This document shows, piece by piece, positions 14,181 through 27,010 of a DNA stretch of 64,000 nucleotides. The position numbers and the translations under genes are program-made. Source of the DNA: Acridotheres tristis. Lineage: Eukaryota > Chordata > Aves > Passeriformes > Sturnidae. Location of the stretch: the NCBI GenBank assembly GCA_037013685.1, contig CM072892.1, forward strand, positions 19,101,501-19,165,500, read 5' to 3'. Position 1 is the first letter of the stretch, and each line of letters opens with the position of its first letter. Below the pieces are notes generated by a model. The model was not told the DNA's origin and searched no databases. It saw nothing but the letters and a program-made list of their open reading frames with translations.

Positions 14181-14459
14181 TCTCTTCAGTGTGAGTGCTC
14201 CTGTGTCTCCGTCTCATGAAAAGAGGAGATTTTGCCTATTCTTAGTGTGGGGGGATTTCCTCAACCTTTAGTGTTTGATTTTTGTCAATCCCCAGGAAAA
14301 CACTCTTGTGCTGACCAGTCTGTCAGAGTCTTGTTATGGGGACCTTTCACTGAGCAGTCCTGCTGGATTGGAGAGTGGTTCCACTTAGTCAGGGAGATAC
14401 ATCAACAGTGTGAGGGGGAGACCTCTCAGTGGGTCTTTTACTTTATTTGATAATATTAC
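14181..14459. other. Unclassified sequence between CR1 and a possible LTR
   Basis: A GC-richer stretch directly beyond the 5' side of the CR1 fragment. It could be more CR1, or an older repeat; I cannot assign it. Confidence 0.35.
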
Positions 14460-15240
14460 ACACTGCCAGTGACTGCCAGCACTTACGAAGGACTCACTCC
14501 AACAGTTTACAGAATACCACTGTGACAGGTTTGGGTTAAAGTATTGTCAGAGTTAGTATCTGAAGTGTGGTTCACCTCCAGTAGGTGTTCACATGGAGAA
14601 TACAGTTTCAGCCTCCTGCCTGCTGGTGCCAGCAGTTGCAATGGAGTCCTTCCTATCTTCTCCCCATTCTCTACCTATTTATATACTATTTCTCTATGCT
14701 TAAGTGGAGTACGAGTGACTTTATTCATAAACATCTTTGTCATTGATTGGTATAAAGCTCTTTCATTTCACTTTTAAAGATACAGTAAAAAAATACAGAG
14801 CCCATGCCCAGTGAGGGGTGGGAGTACCCTGGGGGCAGGTAAATTTGGGGTGAAGGTGTGTGTTAATATTATAATCAGGCTATAATGAACCAAGTTCATC
14901 CAAGGAGAATGATTTTGCTGCAGCTGTTGGCTCAGCAGCAGAATCTCCTGTCTCCCTTGGCTGACAGGTGTTACGCAGTTTCTCAGCTGCAAAGTGCCAT
15001 TGAATTCTCTCTTCTCCTCCCTGCAAGGATTTCAACAGAACCTGGCTGAGCAGTTTCCACTCTGCTCCACCCTCTGTTCCATTACACTTAGCAGGTGCTA
15101 CGGTTGCAGATTGTTGCTGTGGGGAAACACAGTTTTAGGGAATAGTTTTCAAGCATGCCAACTGCATTCCATCCAGGAAGTAGCAGCTGCATTTCACTCT
15201 ATAATTTTACTCTATAAATTCCGTTAGGATGTGAATATAA
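14460..15240. mobile_element. Possible old LTR or other repeat, unclassified
   Basis: The base composition is higher in GC than its surroundings and the stretch has moderately open frames on both strands (14544-14777 plus, 14774-14992 minus, 14994-15227 plus), which is typical of decayed repeats. A segment around 14810-14890, read in reverse, recalls bird ERVL-type LTR text with a 'cacccctcactgggcat' block. Neither boundaries nor target-site duplications could be fixed. It could equally be unique DNA. Confidence 0.3.
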
Positions 15241-17029
15241 TCTCTTAGTTTCCTCTAATTTTATCCCCCAGCCATTTCTCCCATGGTCCCCAGCCATTTT
15301 TCACAGTTTCTTAATCAGTAATCTTTCAAATTTCATTTCTTATCCATAACGACTCACAGAGGAGGAAGTTTAGGTTTTTATCTGAAGAGAATATTTGGTC
15401 ATGAATTGAACTGAATGAATTAGTATATATCTTTGCTGCAATCCCTTAAATATGTGGTACAAGAAAGGCAGAACTGTTTTACATGTTATAGCAATAGTCT
15501 TCTATTTCTTTCTCTGTCTATTAATTTGGCTTTCAAAAGAAAATACATGAGGCATACTTAAAGCAAATGGGGCACCGTGATTAATAAGGACATCACATAG
15601 AGACACATAAAACTGCCCTGTCTCCTTCATCTGTTCTTTTGGTGCAGTGATTAACCTTTGAGTTTATGAGTATTTTTGCACTTGTCTCAGATAAAATATT
15701 TTATGACTTCTTACCTCCCAGGCAACTTGGATTAAACTTATCAGGTCTGGGAAGATAGCGGCCCATAATGACTGTTCCCTCAGAAATCATATCTACCCCC
15801 TTACCACGTTATCAGATCATTTTTTGTGCAAAACAGATGGAAACATCAAGACAAGATACAAGACAACTTGTTAAGGTCACATTCCACCTTCCTATACATC
15901 ATTCATGCTTAATTGATTCCCAACCCTTCCTGAGATAAATTGCCATACATTATGAGAGCTGAGAATATGAAAAGATCATTTTCTTTTCCCCATTAATTCT
16001 CATTTGGAAAGGATTTTGTCTTTGCTAAAGTTGCTTTGACAGTCTGCTTCCTAATGACTTATCACTGCCTATCAACAAAGAAGTAAGGCAGAAGCAAGTA
16101 GACTTATCTTTTGACAAAAGTATTTCTCTCTGATGCAGTATTTTGTGTATTCTGCTCTCAGTGTCAGAAAGGAAGAAATTAAAAAGCAACAAACAAAACA
16201 AAACACAAACACCACTACATCCCCTCACCCCCCCACAAAAAAAAAGAAAAAATAAAACTCCAGAGAAACCAGAGAGATTCAAAATCAGTGACAAGACAGA
16301 ACCGAGAAGATTGTGCAGGCGAGCAGTTTAAAATATACTTAGGAAAAGTCTCATGGCTGTTTTAGGAAAGCTGCTTAGCTTTCACTTCACACCTACCTGA
16401 CACCTTCCCTTCTACAGTGTACAAAGAGGAAATCAATAATTTTGATGTATGTCTCCTGAACAGGGTGGATGAAAAATTGAGTATCAAACCTGAATTTGCT
16501 CTAGACCTCCTAATCATTTAGGGAAATTCGAGGAATATCAGGAAAAACAACAACAACAGCAACTACAATGCAAGCTGTGAACATTGTTACCAAGATTCTT
16601 GGACCTTTCTGTCTTTTCTGAATATGGTTTTTCTTCTAATTTCAAATAAATATAATGTTTAAAAGGTGCTATCTATAAAGATGTAAATTTACTGATAAAG
16701 GAATAGCCATATCAGGGTGGAATGCTAGACACAGTCTGCACACAGGACTGCAAAGTTATCTTCAAGGATCTTAACACCTAAGTTTCCTCTAGCTGCAACA
16801 TTCAAACCTATAAATGTAAACCCAAAAATTTCAGGTAGCAGCCTGGACAGACAATATCTTATTTTTAAGCCATACTGTTGGATCTCAGAAATATGGAGTT
16901 TTTGAGTTTTCTGTGCTTCTTGGCACCGGCACCCTGGAAAATACTGCACAGGACTTGAAACCTTGGAGAAGATTTGTAAATATGAAAAATTTGTTAGAGA
17001 TCACAAATGTGTAGTAAGTTAGATGTGTG
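15241..17029. other. Unique sequence with A/C-rich low-complexity patch
   Basis: No gene recognised. Bases 16185-16255 form an A- and C-rich low-complexity patch (AAACAAAAC-like units, then a run of C, then a run of A). The open frames over it (16025-16294 minus, 16143-16331 plus) are products of that composition. Confidence 0.55.
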
Positions 17030-17540
17030 TATTTTCACTGGGTGATGGGTTTTCAATTTGGGGTTTTTTATGTATAGTGGTAGCTAGGGGACAAGATGGA
17101 GAATTTTGGGTGGTGTCTTTCTTCTTGTTCATCTTCTCTTCCTGCTTCTTCACAGAAATTAGGTAGTTACCTTTAGATTGGTCAGTTGAAAGTCACTCTA
17201 AGGGTCATGGGAATCTATTATTAGGTTAAAAGTATAAATAATATAGGTGTTAAACTCTTATTTGTCTGTTTAGCTTTAAAAGACCTTGAAACAGGCTCAG
17301 CTTGGAGCCATTGGTCCTACTTTTAGCAGGGAGCTAGAAGTGCTGTTATGCTTTCTTAAATTTTGATAAGATATAATGAACATTGAAGTCCGAATGAGAA
17401 TCTGGCTCGACTGCCTTTCTAATAATCCTGGACCCAAACAGAAACAGATGAGACTGATGACAAGCCACTAATTAGTGGTGCAAAAAACCACAGAAAAGCC
17501 CTGAGCACTTTTACACCATACTATTACAATAAAACTGCAT
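17030..17540 (+). mobile_element. Possible solo LTR of a bird endogenous retrovirus
   Basis: The stretch has the order expected of a bird LTR on the + strand: a T-rich block with tttcttcttgttcatcttct near 17118, a region ending in a TATA-like TATAAATA at 17233-17240, and an AATAAA poly(A) signal at 17528-17533. The wording resembles passerine LTRs that I remember, but with many differences. No internal retroviral sequence is seen beside it, so it would be a solo LTR. The edges are estimates and no target-site duplication was found. Confidence 0.4.
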
Positions 17541-20220
17541 TCTTGGAGGTGGAAAATTAGTGCCTGGAAGTGAATTACTCATTCCACTGCTCTTTTGCTC
17601 AAGCTCTTCTCTTGAGCTATAAGAAAATAAGTGGATAGAAATCTCTGCTGGCTTTATAGTGCTTCAGTTTACATAAAACATAGAAAAGCACTGAAAGTGT
17701 CCCTGCCTTTATAATATTGTCAGGTTCTATTCAATAGGAATCATAAGTATGTTAAATTTGAAAATGTTCCTATGTATGAACAGCCCTATATCCCAATTTG
17801 CTGTCGGCTACATTTTGAAATTTTGGGCTTTGAACTATCATTTCAAACCATCCTTGTGTTTTCAACTTGTACATTAAAAATTGCATCAGTGCATAAGGAT
17901 ATACCAAAGGGTTAAGAATAAGAATATACATAAGGATTACTCTCTATATCGTGCATTTCCTCTTTTGGAATAGAAACCAGATGTTCCTTGGTGGGGTAAT
18001 TTAGAAGTAGAATGAAGTGGAGACAAGGATCCTTTTTGGTAACTGTTACTAACACCTGCTTCATTTCCTTCAGGTTCTCAGGACCCTTTCATGTGCACTA
18101 AAAAGAAGGGGAGAAGACAAGGAGGAAAACCAGGGTCTCTGATTGCTCTATCCATTTCAGAGAGCAGTTTCATGTATCAGCTTGCTGTAGAGAGAAGTAT
18201 CATCTTTGTACTTCTGTTTCTAGTAGAAATATAAAGCATAAGCTGTGAAAGGCTTCTTGTACTTTCCCTAGAGTACAGCCGTTTAGATGTAAACTCTTAC
18301 AGCTTCGTTGCAAGACACTTCATGCAGAGGAACTGTCAGGTCAGAAGAGGAGAAAAAAATGAAACAGATGAATTTGCTTTGCATTTTCTCAGTGGGAGAG
18401 CTCTGCTGAAATTCTAGTCCAGCTCTACTGGTTTCTGCATCAACAGATGGCAGACAACATTCCTTGTGTTTGCGTCCCATTTGGTAAATCACAGGTCACA
18501 TCTGGTCTGGCCTCTGTTCCTTCTGAACAGATGGAAGCACACATTCCTTATCAACTGCAACAAGGAAATGGGGAGATGATAGGGAGGAGTGTATGTGCTG
18601 GGGGGAAGGAAGGTGAGAAGGAGTTAGAAATAGAAAAGGCTAAATGAAAGAAAGTTTAATAAAGGAGAGAAGAATTTAAAATGTCCAGTACCAGCAAGTA
18701 ACACAACTGGTGATAACTAAATGTGGCAAAGCAGGAATATATAAATAAATGGCTATTAGAAATTATTTCAAGATGTAATGTTAGAGATTTTTTTATGTGG
18801 TCTCCTACCCAAGGCTATTAAATGAGAAATCAAAAACCTGTTTTCAGGCACAATGTCTTTCCACACAATGTATAAAATAAAAATGAGAAAACACACAGAG
18901 AAATGTTCTAAGACACTGTCAATCATAAACTGCGTTTTAAGCAGAGAAAACAATAAAATCTCTTTTTGTAACTCTCTTGTCATCTCGTACATAAATATAT
19001 CAAAACTTTTTAGACATTCTCAGCTTTCTACTAAAATTGTGTTATTTCTGATTTTGTTATCTTTTAATTTGTTTATGAAAGAGTGTGAATTTTTCTACTT
19101 TTATTGCTACTTTTAAGCAATTACAACTACATGCGAAATTAAATATTACTAATGATTATAAGTAGATATTCTAATTATAATTTTAAATTATTATTTGAAG
19201 TTTAAATTTTAAAATCTATTTAATGTATTTGACATTCAAACATTGTAAATAACATAAAGTTTGAAAGTAAATTTGCTATCATAGTCTCAAAACCACGCAG
19301 AAAATTCTTCTTAGTAGGTAAATGTACACATGAAGCACAGAATTTGTAAATGTGCACACAAGATACAGGTACTGTTGATCCTTAGTCTAGGTGCAAAAAC
19401 ATTTCACATATGCCAAGCATTGCTATACTAAAATGAGCATTTTTTTGTGTCAAGAAGTGAGGTAGCCATGAATAACTTGGCACAAAATATTCAGACATTT
19501 CAACTCTCTAATCTGAGTTATTTATGAAGAGCTCTGTGCCCTCCTAGAGTGCAACAACTGTAATTTAGATAATTCCATTTGAACGGGGTCTTTTGAATCT
19601 GGCCTCTTGTTGATTTACACATTTATACAGTCTGAAGGTATATTTTGACATGTGGCATTAATTGATCACAATATCTAATACTACTACTACTGCTAGTAAT
19701 ATAACCATGTTTAAATAAACTGCTCAGGAATTTACCCATTTGGCCATTCATGTGTTTCTGTTTTCCTTCAGCTCAAATAAAGCATGATTTACAGTAGCTT
19801 TATAAAAGATAGGACTATTTGCCATGTTGAAAAGGCTAGAAGCTTTTCAAACTAGACTAAGCTCCAACAGAACATATATACAGGCTGACTTTTTTTTTTT
19901 TTTTTTGTTTCATGTCAATGTGAAACTCAGCATGGACATTTTCACCTAAATGCAATCTTAGCAACAATTCCAAACGAAAAACTTTTTCTAGGGAAATGAC
20001 ACATATTGTCATACATACTGTTTCTATCATCCTAGTATTTCCTGTTCTTGTACAAATCCCCTAAAGAGATAGAAAGCATATTTTTGTTGTCCGTGTTCTG
20101 TTGAGAGCAAACACTTTTGCATGCTTACACAAATTCACAAAGAAGCTTAAATACCTTTCGAGATAACGTTTGAGTTGATATGATTTCAGTGTACCTTGGG
20201 AGGTACAAGGTTCAGCTCTC
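17541..20220. other. Unique AT-rich sequence
   Basis: No gene or repeat family recognised in about 2.7 kb. Bases 19139-19222 are almost pure A/T. A 17-base T run lies at 19890-19906. The frames 18447-18647 (plus) and 18853-19116 (plus) have no recognisable product. Confidence 0.6.
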
Positions 20221-20662
20221 TTGTATCCCAAAGTGAAAGAACACAAAAATATTCTGGTCTTATTTGTGGGTATATGGATCCACTATGATTCACCAGCTTG
20301 TGGAAAATTTAAACAATACAATAGGCTGAAAAGATCATACATGGGGCAGTGGGTGGTGGGACTTTCAAACATGAGGGTAAGCAAAAACGATCTAGTCATC
20401 ACTAGAGGATGTGCCAATAGGGCCAACCCTGACCAATCAAACCTTTTATATACATGTGGAAGGGAACAAACTTCCAGTAGATCATATAAAAAATGTGCTG
20501 GGGAAAACAGTCTGGGTTATTCCTGCTTCAGGAAAAGGCAAACCCATTTGTGCAATTTCTTTTGCTCAAGCGCCTGCATGTGCTTGGTGGGTAATGTGGG
20601 AGTATGGGGAAGTACAATGTACGCCCCAGAGAGACTTGATTGTGGGTGAGGGTACTCAGTGA
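20221..20662 (+). pseudogene. Endogenous retrovirus internal remnant, pol-like 3' end
   Basis: Two + strand frames are open across the same DNA: one from 20221 to 20649 and another from 20411 to 20662. The second contains 'GKTVWVIPASGKGKPICAIS', then a tryptophan-rich stretch ending in 'QRDLIVGEG'. This looks like the C-terminal part of a retroviral integrase or neighbouring region. The position just upstream of a bird ERVL-like LTR supports an endogenous retrovirus. Upstream of 20411 that second frame is interrupted by stops, so the copy is broken. No start, no complete domain and no catalytic residues are visible, and it should not be functional. The assignment to pol rather than another internal region is an inference. 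Confidence 0.45.
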
Positions 20663-21410
20663 ATTAAATTGATTGCTATATAACACTTTTATGTAGGATC
20701 ATTAGTATGTTATTACTTCTATGGGGACTGTATGCCCATCACCACACTGGGTACCTTGTGGCACTTGACTCTGCCACTACACATTTGGGGACCTGAACTG
20801 ATTCCCTTGTGATTGCCATTCAAAGATTACTGTAAAATTCACCCAGATTAATGAAAAAATGAACTTTGATTAAGCAGGACAAGCCCAGTGGTGCTAATTT
20901 TGCATTTAACTTCTCTCATCATATTCCCCTCCATTGAGACATATTTTTTTACATGAATAAAAATCTGGTTGTAAACCAGAAGAGAGTCATAAAGACTTCA
21001 CATACATCACCAGAATCAACACTGGAGAGATCAGAAAGAGATGGAAGTGTGCACCTGCTTCTTAATCTGGACTGTCTGTACAACTAAAGTTAAATGTACA
21101 CCATCTAACTGGCCTTGATACATCCCTTACTCTCCCTTTTAAGAAGGAAGGCATGGCTTAGGGTCAGGAAGAAAAAGGTGGTACACAGAGGGTCTACCAT
21201 TTTGTTCTTTGAGAGCACATTTTTCATGTAAATCCCCCTTTTTTATATAATTTTGTTATAAATATTGTGGCTGTTTCTGTTAATGTTCTTATCCCATTGC
21301 TATTTTCAGTAAATTGTTCTTATCTCACCTTTGGATCTCTGCCTTTTGTCTCTCTCACCAGAGGAGGGAGGCAGAGGGGGGAGGGAGACAGGAATTTTTC
21401 TGAGATAAGA
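20663..21410 (+). mobile_element. ERVL-like 3' end and LTR
   Basis: The stretch follows the pol-like remnant in the same orientation. Its right-hand part has the typical order of bird ERVL-type LTRs: a TATAAATA element at 21257-21264, then 'attgctattttcagtaaatt' at 21295-21314, a 'cttatctcac' block, and a G/A-rich end with gaggagggaggcagagg near 21361. The same landmarks are known from chicken and finch ERVL LTRs. The exact LTR start and end are uncertain and no target-site duplication was identified. Confidence 0.55.
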
Positions 21411-21458
21411 CTTTTTTCTCTTTTAATTTCACATTTAAGAAAATCAACTACCTTTGCA

Positions 21459-21475
21459 TATATGTATGTATATAT

Positions 21476-21508
<33 letters not shown>

Positions 21509-21509
21509 A
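21459..21509. repeat. (TA)n repeat
   Basis: About 50 bases of mostly alternating TA with a few A interruptions, next to the ERV remnant. It is prone to length change and to cruciform formation. Confidence 0.85.
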
Positions 21510-23780
21510 AGACTTTTTTCAACATTTAGAGGGATTTTTCCAGCACTCTAAAAGGATAAACAAGTATCACTGACAATTCAGAACAAGAATCAAAGATTCT
21601 TAGCTCAGTCAGTGTCTCTCCTTAGAAACATAGTAATGTACTGGTATGACCTTTTCTAAATAGAATTATTGTTTAAAATTGTTTCATAAATCCGCATTAT
21701 CAAGACCTGGGGGAGCATCTAATTTATCAAAAATTAAAAGCTTTTGTTTTGAGCACAAAAGAATCCTTTTCTCTTACTTGATCTAAAAAAGGAAACACAT
21801 CGTGACAAATTTGGTCTCCACTGCTGCAGATGTAGTTACAATACATAAACCAGACACGTCAAGAAATAACCTTGCATAGACTCGACGTGCCACTAATCCA
21901 AACTTCACTATTTAATTCCTGTAAATTTCAATCTGCAAATAATTTAATTATGAATTCTGTTTTCTTTTTAGAAAGTGATAGTAATCAGGTGTGTTTTATG
22001 GCTTCTTAACCGCAGACAAATGGATATCTTTTTATCCCTACAAACTTTCAACTGTTTAAAACCCCTCCCGCTCTTAATAAAAACTTACTCTTTATAAAAC
22101 ATAATTCATCAAAGTTTTAAAACAAATTGGACTGGTTGCTTCTGCCCATGTCATATATTATTTGTTTTCTCCACCCCTACCATATTAAATAATTTTTTTC
22201 TTTCCTAAAATTTATAATTATTCCTACTGTTACAGGAGATTGCATAAGGAATAAAACCTGCAATTTTCATTTTGTTGTGAGATTTATCACATTAGTGTCT
22301 GAATTATGTGTCCCTCTTGCGTGCTGATGAGAGAATACAAAATCATCCAAACAAACTGCAATCATGTCTTAGTTGTACATGACATTTATTCTATAATATT
22401 GTCATTTGAGAGTTAGCCGTGGTTCCCTGCTCTTGAGAAGTGACAAATGTGGTATCCATTAAAAGCTGAAATGAATAAATTCTGTGAAAATATGTTTCTG
22501 TAATTTCTATAATAACTGAGGGCAAGAAGACCATAAGCGAAGGTCACCACTAGCACTGGCAATTTAGATAGTCACAGTTTTTGGGATTAGGAAAAAAACT
22601 AGTTCCATTCTGCTTACTCTATACTCATTTAAATGTATCACACAAACATGAATAGAAGCATCCAGAAGGATTTTGAATTCTGAAAAAAATTGGTCTGCTT
22701 TTTAGACCAAAGTGTAGCACTTATACCTAGTGACTAAATACTGCAGTTCACAGGTGTCATTTCCTTATGCCATTCAACATAAATACTGACATGCTTAGAC
22801 TTAATAGCTTTGATTGCAAATCAGTGGGCACTCTTTTCTGAATCAAGGTGGGTTTTTTATTCCTTTTCTTTCTGAATTAAGACCTTGATGTAGGCTGTTA
22901 TACGCTTAGGTTCTTGTATTTGTAACAGGAATTGCACGCAGGGAATTGAAAGCTATAGATTATTTTGAAACTACAAAAAGTCTATGTGACGAAGAGGCAG
23001 TCATATTTCAGGCACTCCAGAATAGGAAAGCAATAATTAAGAATGATTAAAGCATCTTATTTTTCTTTTCTTGTGAATTTACAGTACAACTCAATTCCTG
23101 ATTCAAAATGCCTAAGACTTCCTTCCTGCATGATATAAAAACCTTTACGTGATTCTAAGCCATTTTAGATATTTTTACCACCAGGTTTTTAGTCTAAGCT
23201 TTATGACTTAGGCACTGCGCACTATTCAACCCTTTACCCTTTACTGCCCTCTTGCATTCCTTATAAAGCTCTCTATGAGGCTATAGTTTCCTTCATATAA
23301 CTGTATTTCCTCAATGTCTCTTTCAGTTTATGTATTTAATATCCATGTGAATAAATAGAGTTTTTTTTTCTGAGAAGGAATTTGGTGTACAGAGAGATCA
23401 TAGCCAAAATTTTCTAGGTACAGATGTTTAGATGATAATCCTTGCCTTTGTACTTAACAATTTACAATATACAAAGTGTTCAGAGCACAGTGTTGTTAAT
23501 TTGTGGCACTACCAACTTGTCACTGCAGCAATAGGACCAAGTCCTCGACTGAAGAAATGAGGTACCTGACTTTGAGATTAAACATCAAGGAAAGGTTCCA
23601 TTTCAGCTATCCATTCTAATAAAAGAAATAGAATATCTTTTTCCAGGATTCTTGTCAGTTGCTCAAATTAGAGGTGTTAACTGGACGCTATTATATTCAT
23701 CTTGCTAAAATCCATTCCTGATTTTCCTCAGTTTTGTATTGAATGAGTTATTAAACTGATAAATAGTCTATTTTACTCCA
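21510..23780. other. Unique AT-rich sequence, possibly conserved non-coding
   Basis: No repeat or gene recognised. The part from about 21900 to 22490 is free of low-complexity sequence and repeats and has the AT-rich, homeobox-site-like look of vertebrate conserved non-coding elements; this is an impression only and needs an alignment. Confidence 0.4.
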
Positions 23781-23828
23781 TGAGCCTTATTTATCTTAAG
23801 TATGTGAGCCTTATTTATCTTAAGTATG
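23781..23828. repeat. Perfect 24-bp tandem duplication
   Basis: Two identical head-to-tail copies of a 24-base unit beginning tgagccttatttatcttaag (23781-23804 and 23805-23828). Perfect identity suggests a recent event, for example replication slippage. Confidence 0.95.
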
Positions 23829-26684
23829 TGCTTATATTTTGGAGTAAATGAGTCAAAGCACCTGTGAAAAAATATTATATAACTAGATAGTTTGAAAAGG
23901 AAAGGTATATTGCACTAAAAATACCTCTTTATAAAGTAATCTATATTAAAGTGGTTTAGAAGAACATATGTTCGTTACTGTTTAAGGTTGCAGTCATTCT
24001 TGAAGGCTTATTTTAGGGTCAGGTTTCTTTTTGGGTCAGGATTTTAAACACCACGAAGACTAATTAATAGACCTTATATTTTGTGGTTAGTAGACATGAA
24101 TGACATCTAAGGTCGAAAATATTGATATGTGATAAAACAAGGATTACAGGCTAATGTACTATCTGATTGCAGGCCATGTTAGGCAATCTTGGAAACTGTT
24201 TGATTTATTGCTGGGAAGTTTGAGCTTTATAGGGTAGGCTCAGGATATGTATGATGTAGGTGGTATCTAGTATATGTTTGCTTCAGTGTTCCTGGTGAGC
24301 AGCTGGAAATTATTTAAGTGAAGATTAAAGACAATTTTCCAGGGGGGGGGAAGTGCTTATTACTTGTCTATGTAGAAACAAAAGATAGGGAGAAGATTGT
24401 GAACAAAGGGCTCAGGTATATCCTGTGGACAAAATGACTTATTTTGCTAGCCACTGTGTTAGACTTAGCTTTGAGTTAAATATTGTGAAAACACATCATC
24501 ATTAATGAACCTTGTTTGCCTTGTATAGGTACAATGAAGGCTAGTGATATTACAGTTAAATGCCTTTAGTTGTGGACCAGGCAAGAGGTTCTGGCAAATT
24601 ATCAAGGACAAGGGACAAAACAGGCTGGTTCACTGGAAGATCATATTTTGTCACCATACTGTGCTTTCAGGGCTGTGAGAGGTTAAAAAAACCACTCCTT
24701 TTTTTTATGGTTCTCTCCAAAATGATTCAAGTTAACCTATATATGTTCTATTTGTACAGATATATATACATAAGCCATATATGGAATTTGAAATTGGGAA
24801 CAGTCTTATTTACAGATGTGTTTCAAATCTGTATCAGTTTAGTATATAAGCTTATTATTACTTGTTTAATTACCACTACTTGACTCTGTCACTTTAGAGA
24901 GAGTAGTTTCTGGACACATTGAGAAGATGGCAGAGTCTTCATGGATCCCATTGAACAATTTTAGAAGACCAGGAATTTGAAGCCACCTAACCTGAGAAAC
25001 TGGGCATCTTTTCAGCTGCTGTGAAAAATACATCTAAGGCTAAACAGTAGAGCCTTCTAAAACTGACCATAAGGTTGGAATGTTACAGCAAAGCAGTCAA
25101 GTCATGAATTTCATTATTTATGGAATCACTAAAATACAGGTCTTTCTCCTCCCACAGCTAATTTATAATCTAATAGGACTTTGTCTGTTGCTGTTCATTA
25201 TCTTGTGTATCATCTTTAGGTCAGTAATTTTGGCTTACTTAGGCTCCATTTTCTGTTTGATATACCACAGACAGCTGTAAGTGCTCCAGGTAATGATATA
25301 CTTAGCCTGGGTTTACCTCGCTGAATGATTCCCGATTTAAGTCACCCCTTAATTGCAAGTAATACCAAAGCCAGCTGAATCATTTCCATGAAGCTACTGT
25401 CCAAACAACTACAACTCTTAAGCACACATATTAATACTGCTTAACACAGTTCTACTCCTTCAAGTCTATAATTTGTCCTGGTTCAAAGATCTTTATTCAA
25501 ATAGGTTTAATGAATTTAAAATGCCAAATTATATTGCACAAAGTACCATTTGACAACACTAGTGTACCTAATTTCCTAGGAAAAGTTCATACAAGTATGT
25601 ATATCTTATTTATATGAAAATAGTGTAAAACAATGTATAAGAAAACATGTAAAATAAAAGCACTTAAAATAAAATTGTATTCCTCTGGATAATAAATGGC
25701 CATGTCTGTGAAGATATATAATCTCACATATAATGGAGTAGATAGACAATCAGTTAATAATTTAGGAATAAAGTTATTGAGTTAACTATAAAACTGTACC
25801 ATTCCCTAAATTTCCAGAGAAGAATCAGATTTCCTCTTAGTGTAATGTTTTCAGAAGTGTGACAGTCTGGGTGAGATTCAATACACATGTGAGCAAGGCA
25901 TCTCAGGACCACTTATGGTCTGAGAATATCTAAACAATACATTCAGTAGCAACTAAGAAGTGCCTTGGCTTATTCTAAACCAGCTCTCTAATACTGGCTC
26001 ACTGAACAGCCCTCCAGCTCCATTGAATATATGGGTTGTGACAGAGCCTAGACACTTAAATCTCCTCTAGACAGCTACAAAGAAATGCCTTAATCTGGAA
26101 CTGCTTTTCGTTTTTTGTGTAAACAAGTCTTTCAGAATGTCTATGGCTGTTCAAGTGATTCAGACTGAAGAAATTCTGATCTTCTATTTAAACACTAATG
26201 TAATTAGGGGAAAAAATTATTTCTTTCACAGTCTTAGCTAAAAACTCACAGAATAAAATCTATACTGTTTATGCATCCTGTAGAATTTGAGTGGGAAAAA
26301 CAGAATCATCCTTGTCTTCTTTGTTGAAAGCCCAAAATTTCTTTTGCTCTTGAGATGAGAAGCAGGAAGGATATTAATTAATATTTAGAATTCAAAAGGA
26401 AAATGCAGAAAGGAAATAATAAAGCCATGGAGAAACAAAGGAAAGAAGAAAAATCAATTTCTAAGAAGAGTCTCAATAAAGATAAAAAAAAAAAAAAGGC
26501 AGACTTTGAAAATTGAAGAGAAAAAGCCACCCTTAAGAAGAATAGATTTACTAATTCTCTTCAGGTTTTTTCTCACAGTCAGGTTGTGAAAAACCTCTAT
26601 ATGGTGATGGATAAAACACTTGGTCTTTTGGATATATGTTTGAGTAAGCCACCGAGAGGTCTGAAAACCTCTTAAAGCAGACCT
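23829..26684. other. Unique AT-rich sequence
   Basis: No gene or repeat family recognised in about 2.9 kb. A run of 9 G lies at 24342-24350 and an A run near 26485. The frame 24560-24883 (plus) has no recognisable product. Confidence 0.6.
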
Positions 26685-27010
26685 TTGAAGGCAGGCTCTC
26701 ATAGTATAATTTGGGCTGGAAGGGACCTCAGGAGCTCTCTAGCTTGCCTTGCTGCTGAAAATAGAGGCAGTTATGAGATCAAACCAAATTCTTCATGGAT
26801 TTGTCTAGTGAGATCTTGGGAATCTCTAAGTATGGACACTTCTTTGAGTAACTTGCTCCACTACTTGACTGTCTTCCTGGCAGAAATTTGTCTTTCCATC
26901 AAGCAAGCTTCCCTTTATTCCAGTTGTTTCTCATCCTCCAGCCATACACACCACTCCAGGTCATGGGTAAAGATGTTAAAATATCCTATAAAAAGGATAC
27001 TGCAAATGCA
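26685..27010 (-). mobile_element. CR1 LINE 3' fragment
   Basis: In reverse orientation the text follows the CR1 tail: 'gggctggaagggacctcagg' near 26713 matches the block next to the CR1 3' end, followed by the block for 'gatggacacttctttgagtaacttg' with the usual order of the CR1 end region. The copy is clearly diverged. The open frame on the + strand across it (26685-27059) is antisense to the element and not a gene. Confidence 0.7.

Noticed and set aside
23781..23828. CRISPR-like direct repeat
   Set aside because: Two abutting copies without spacers in eukaryotic DNA; a simple tandem duplication.
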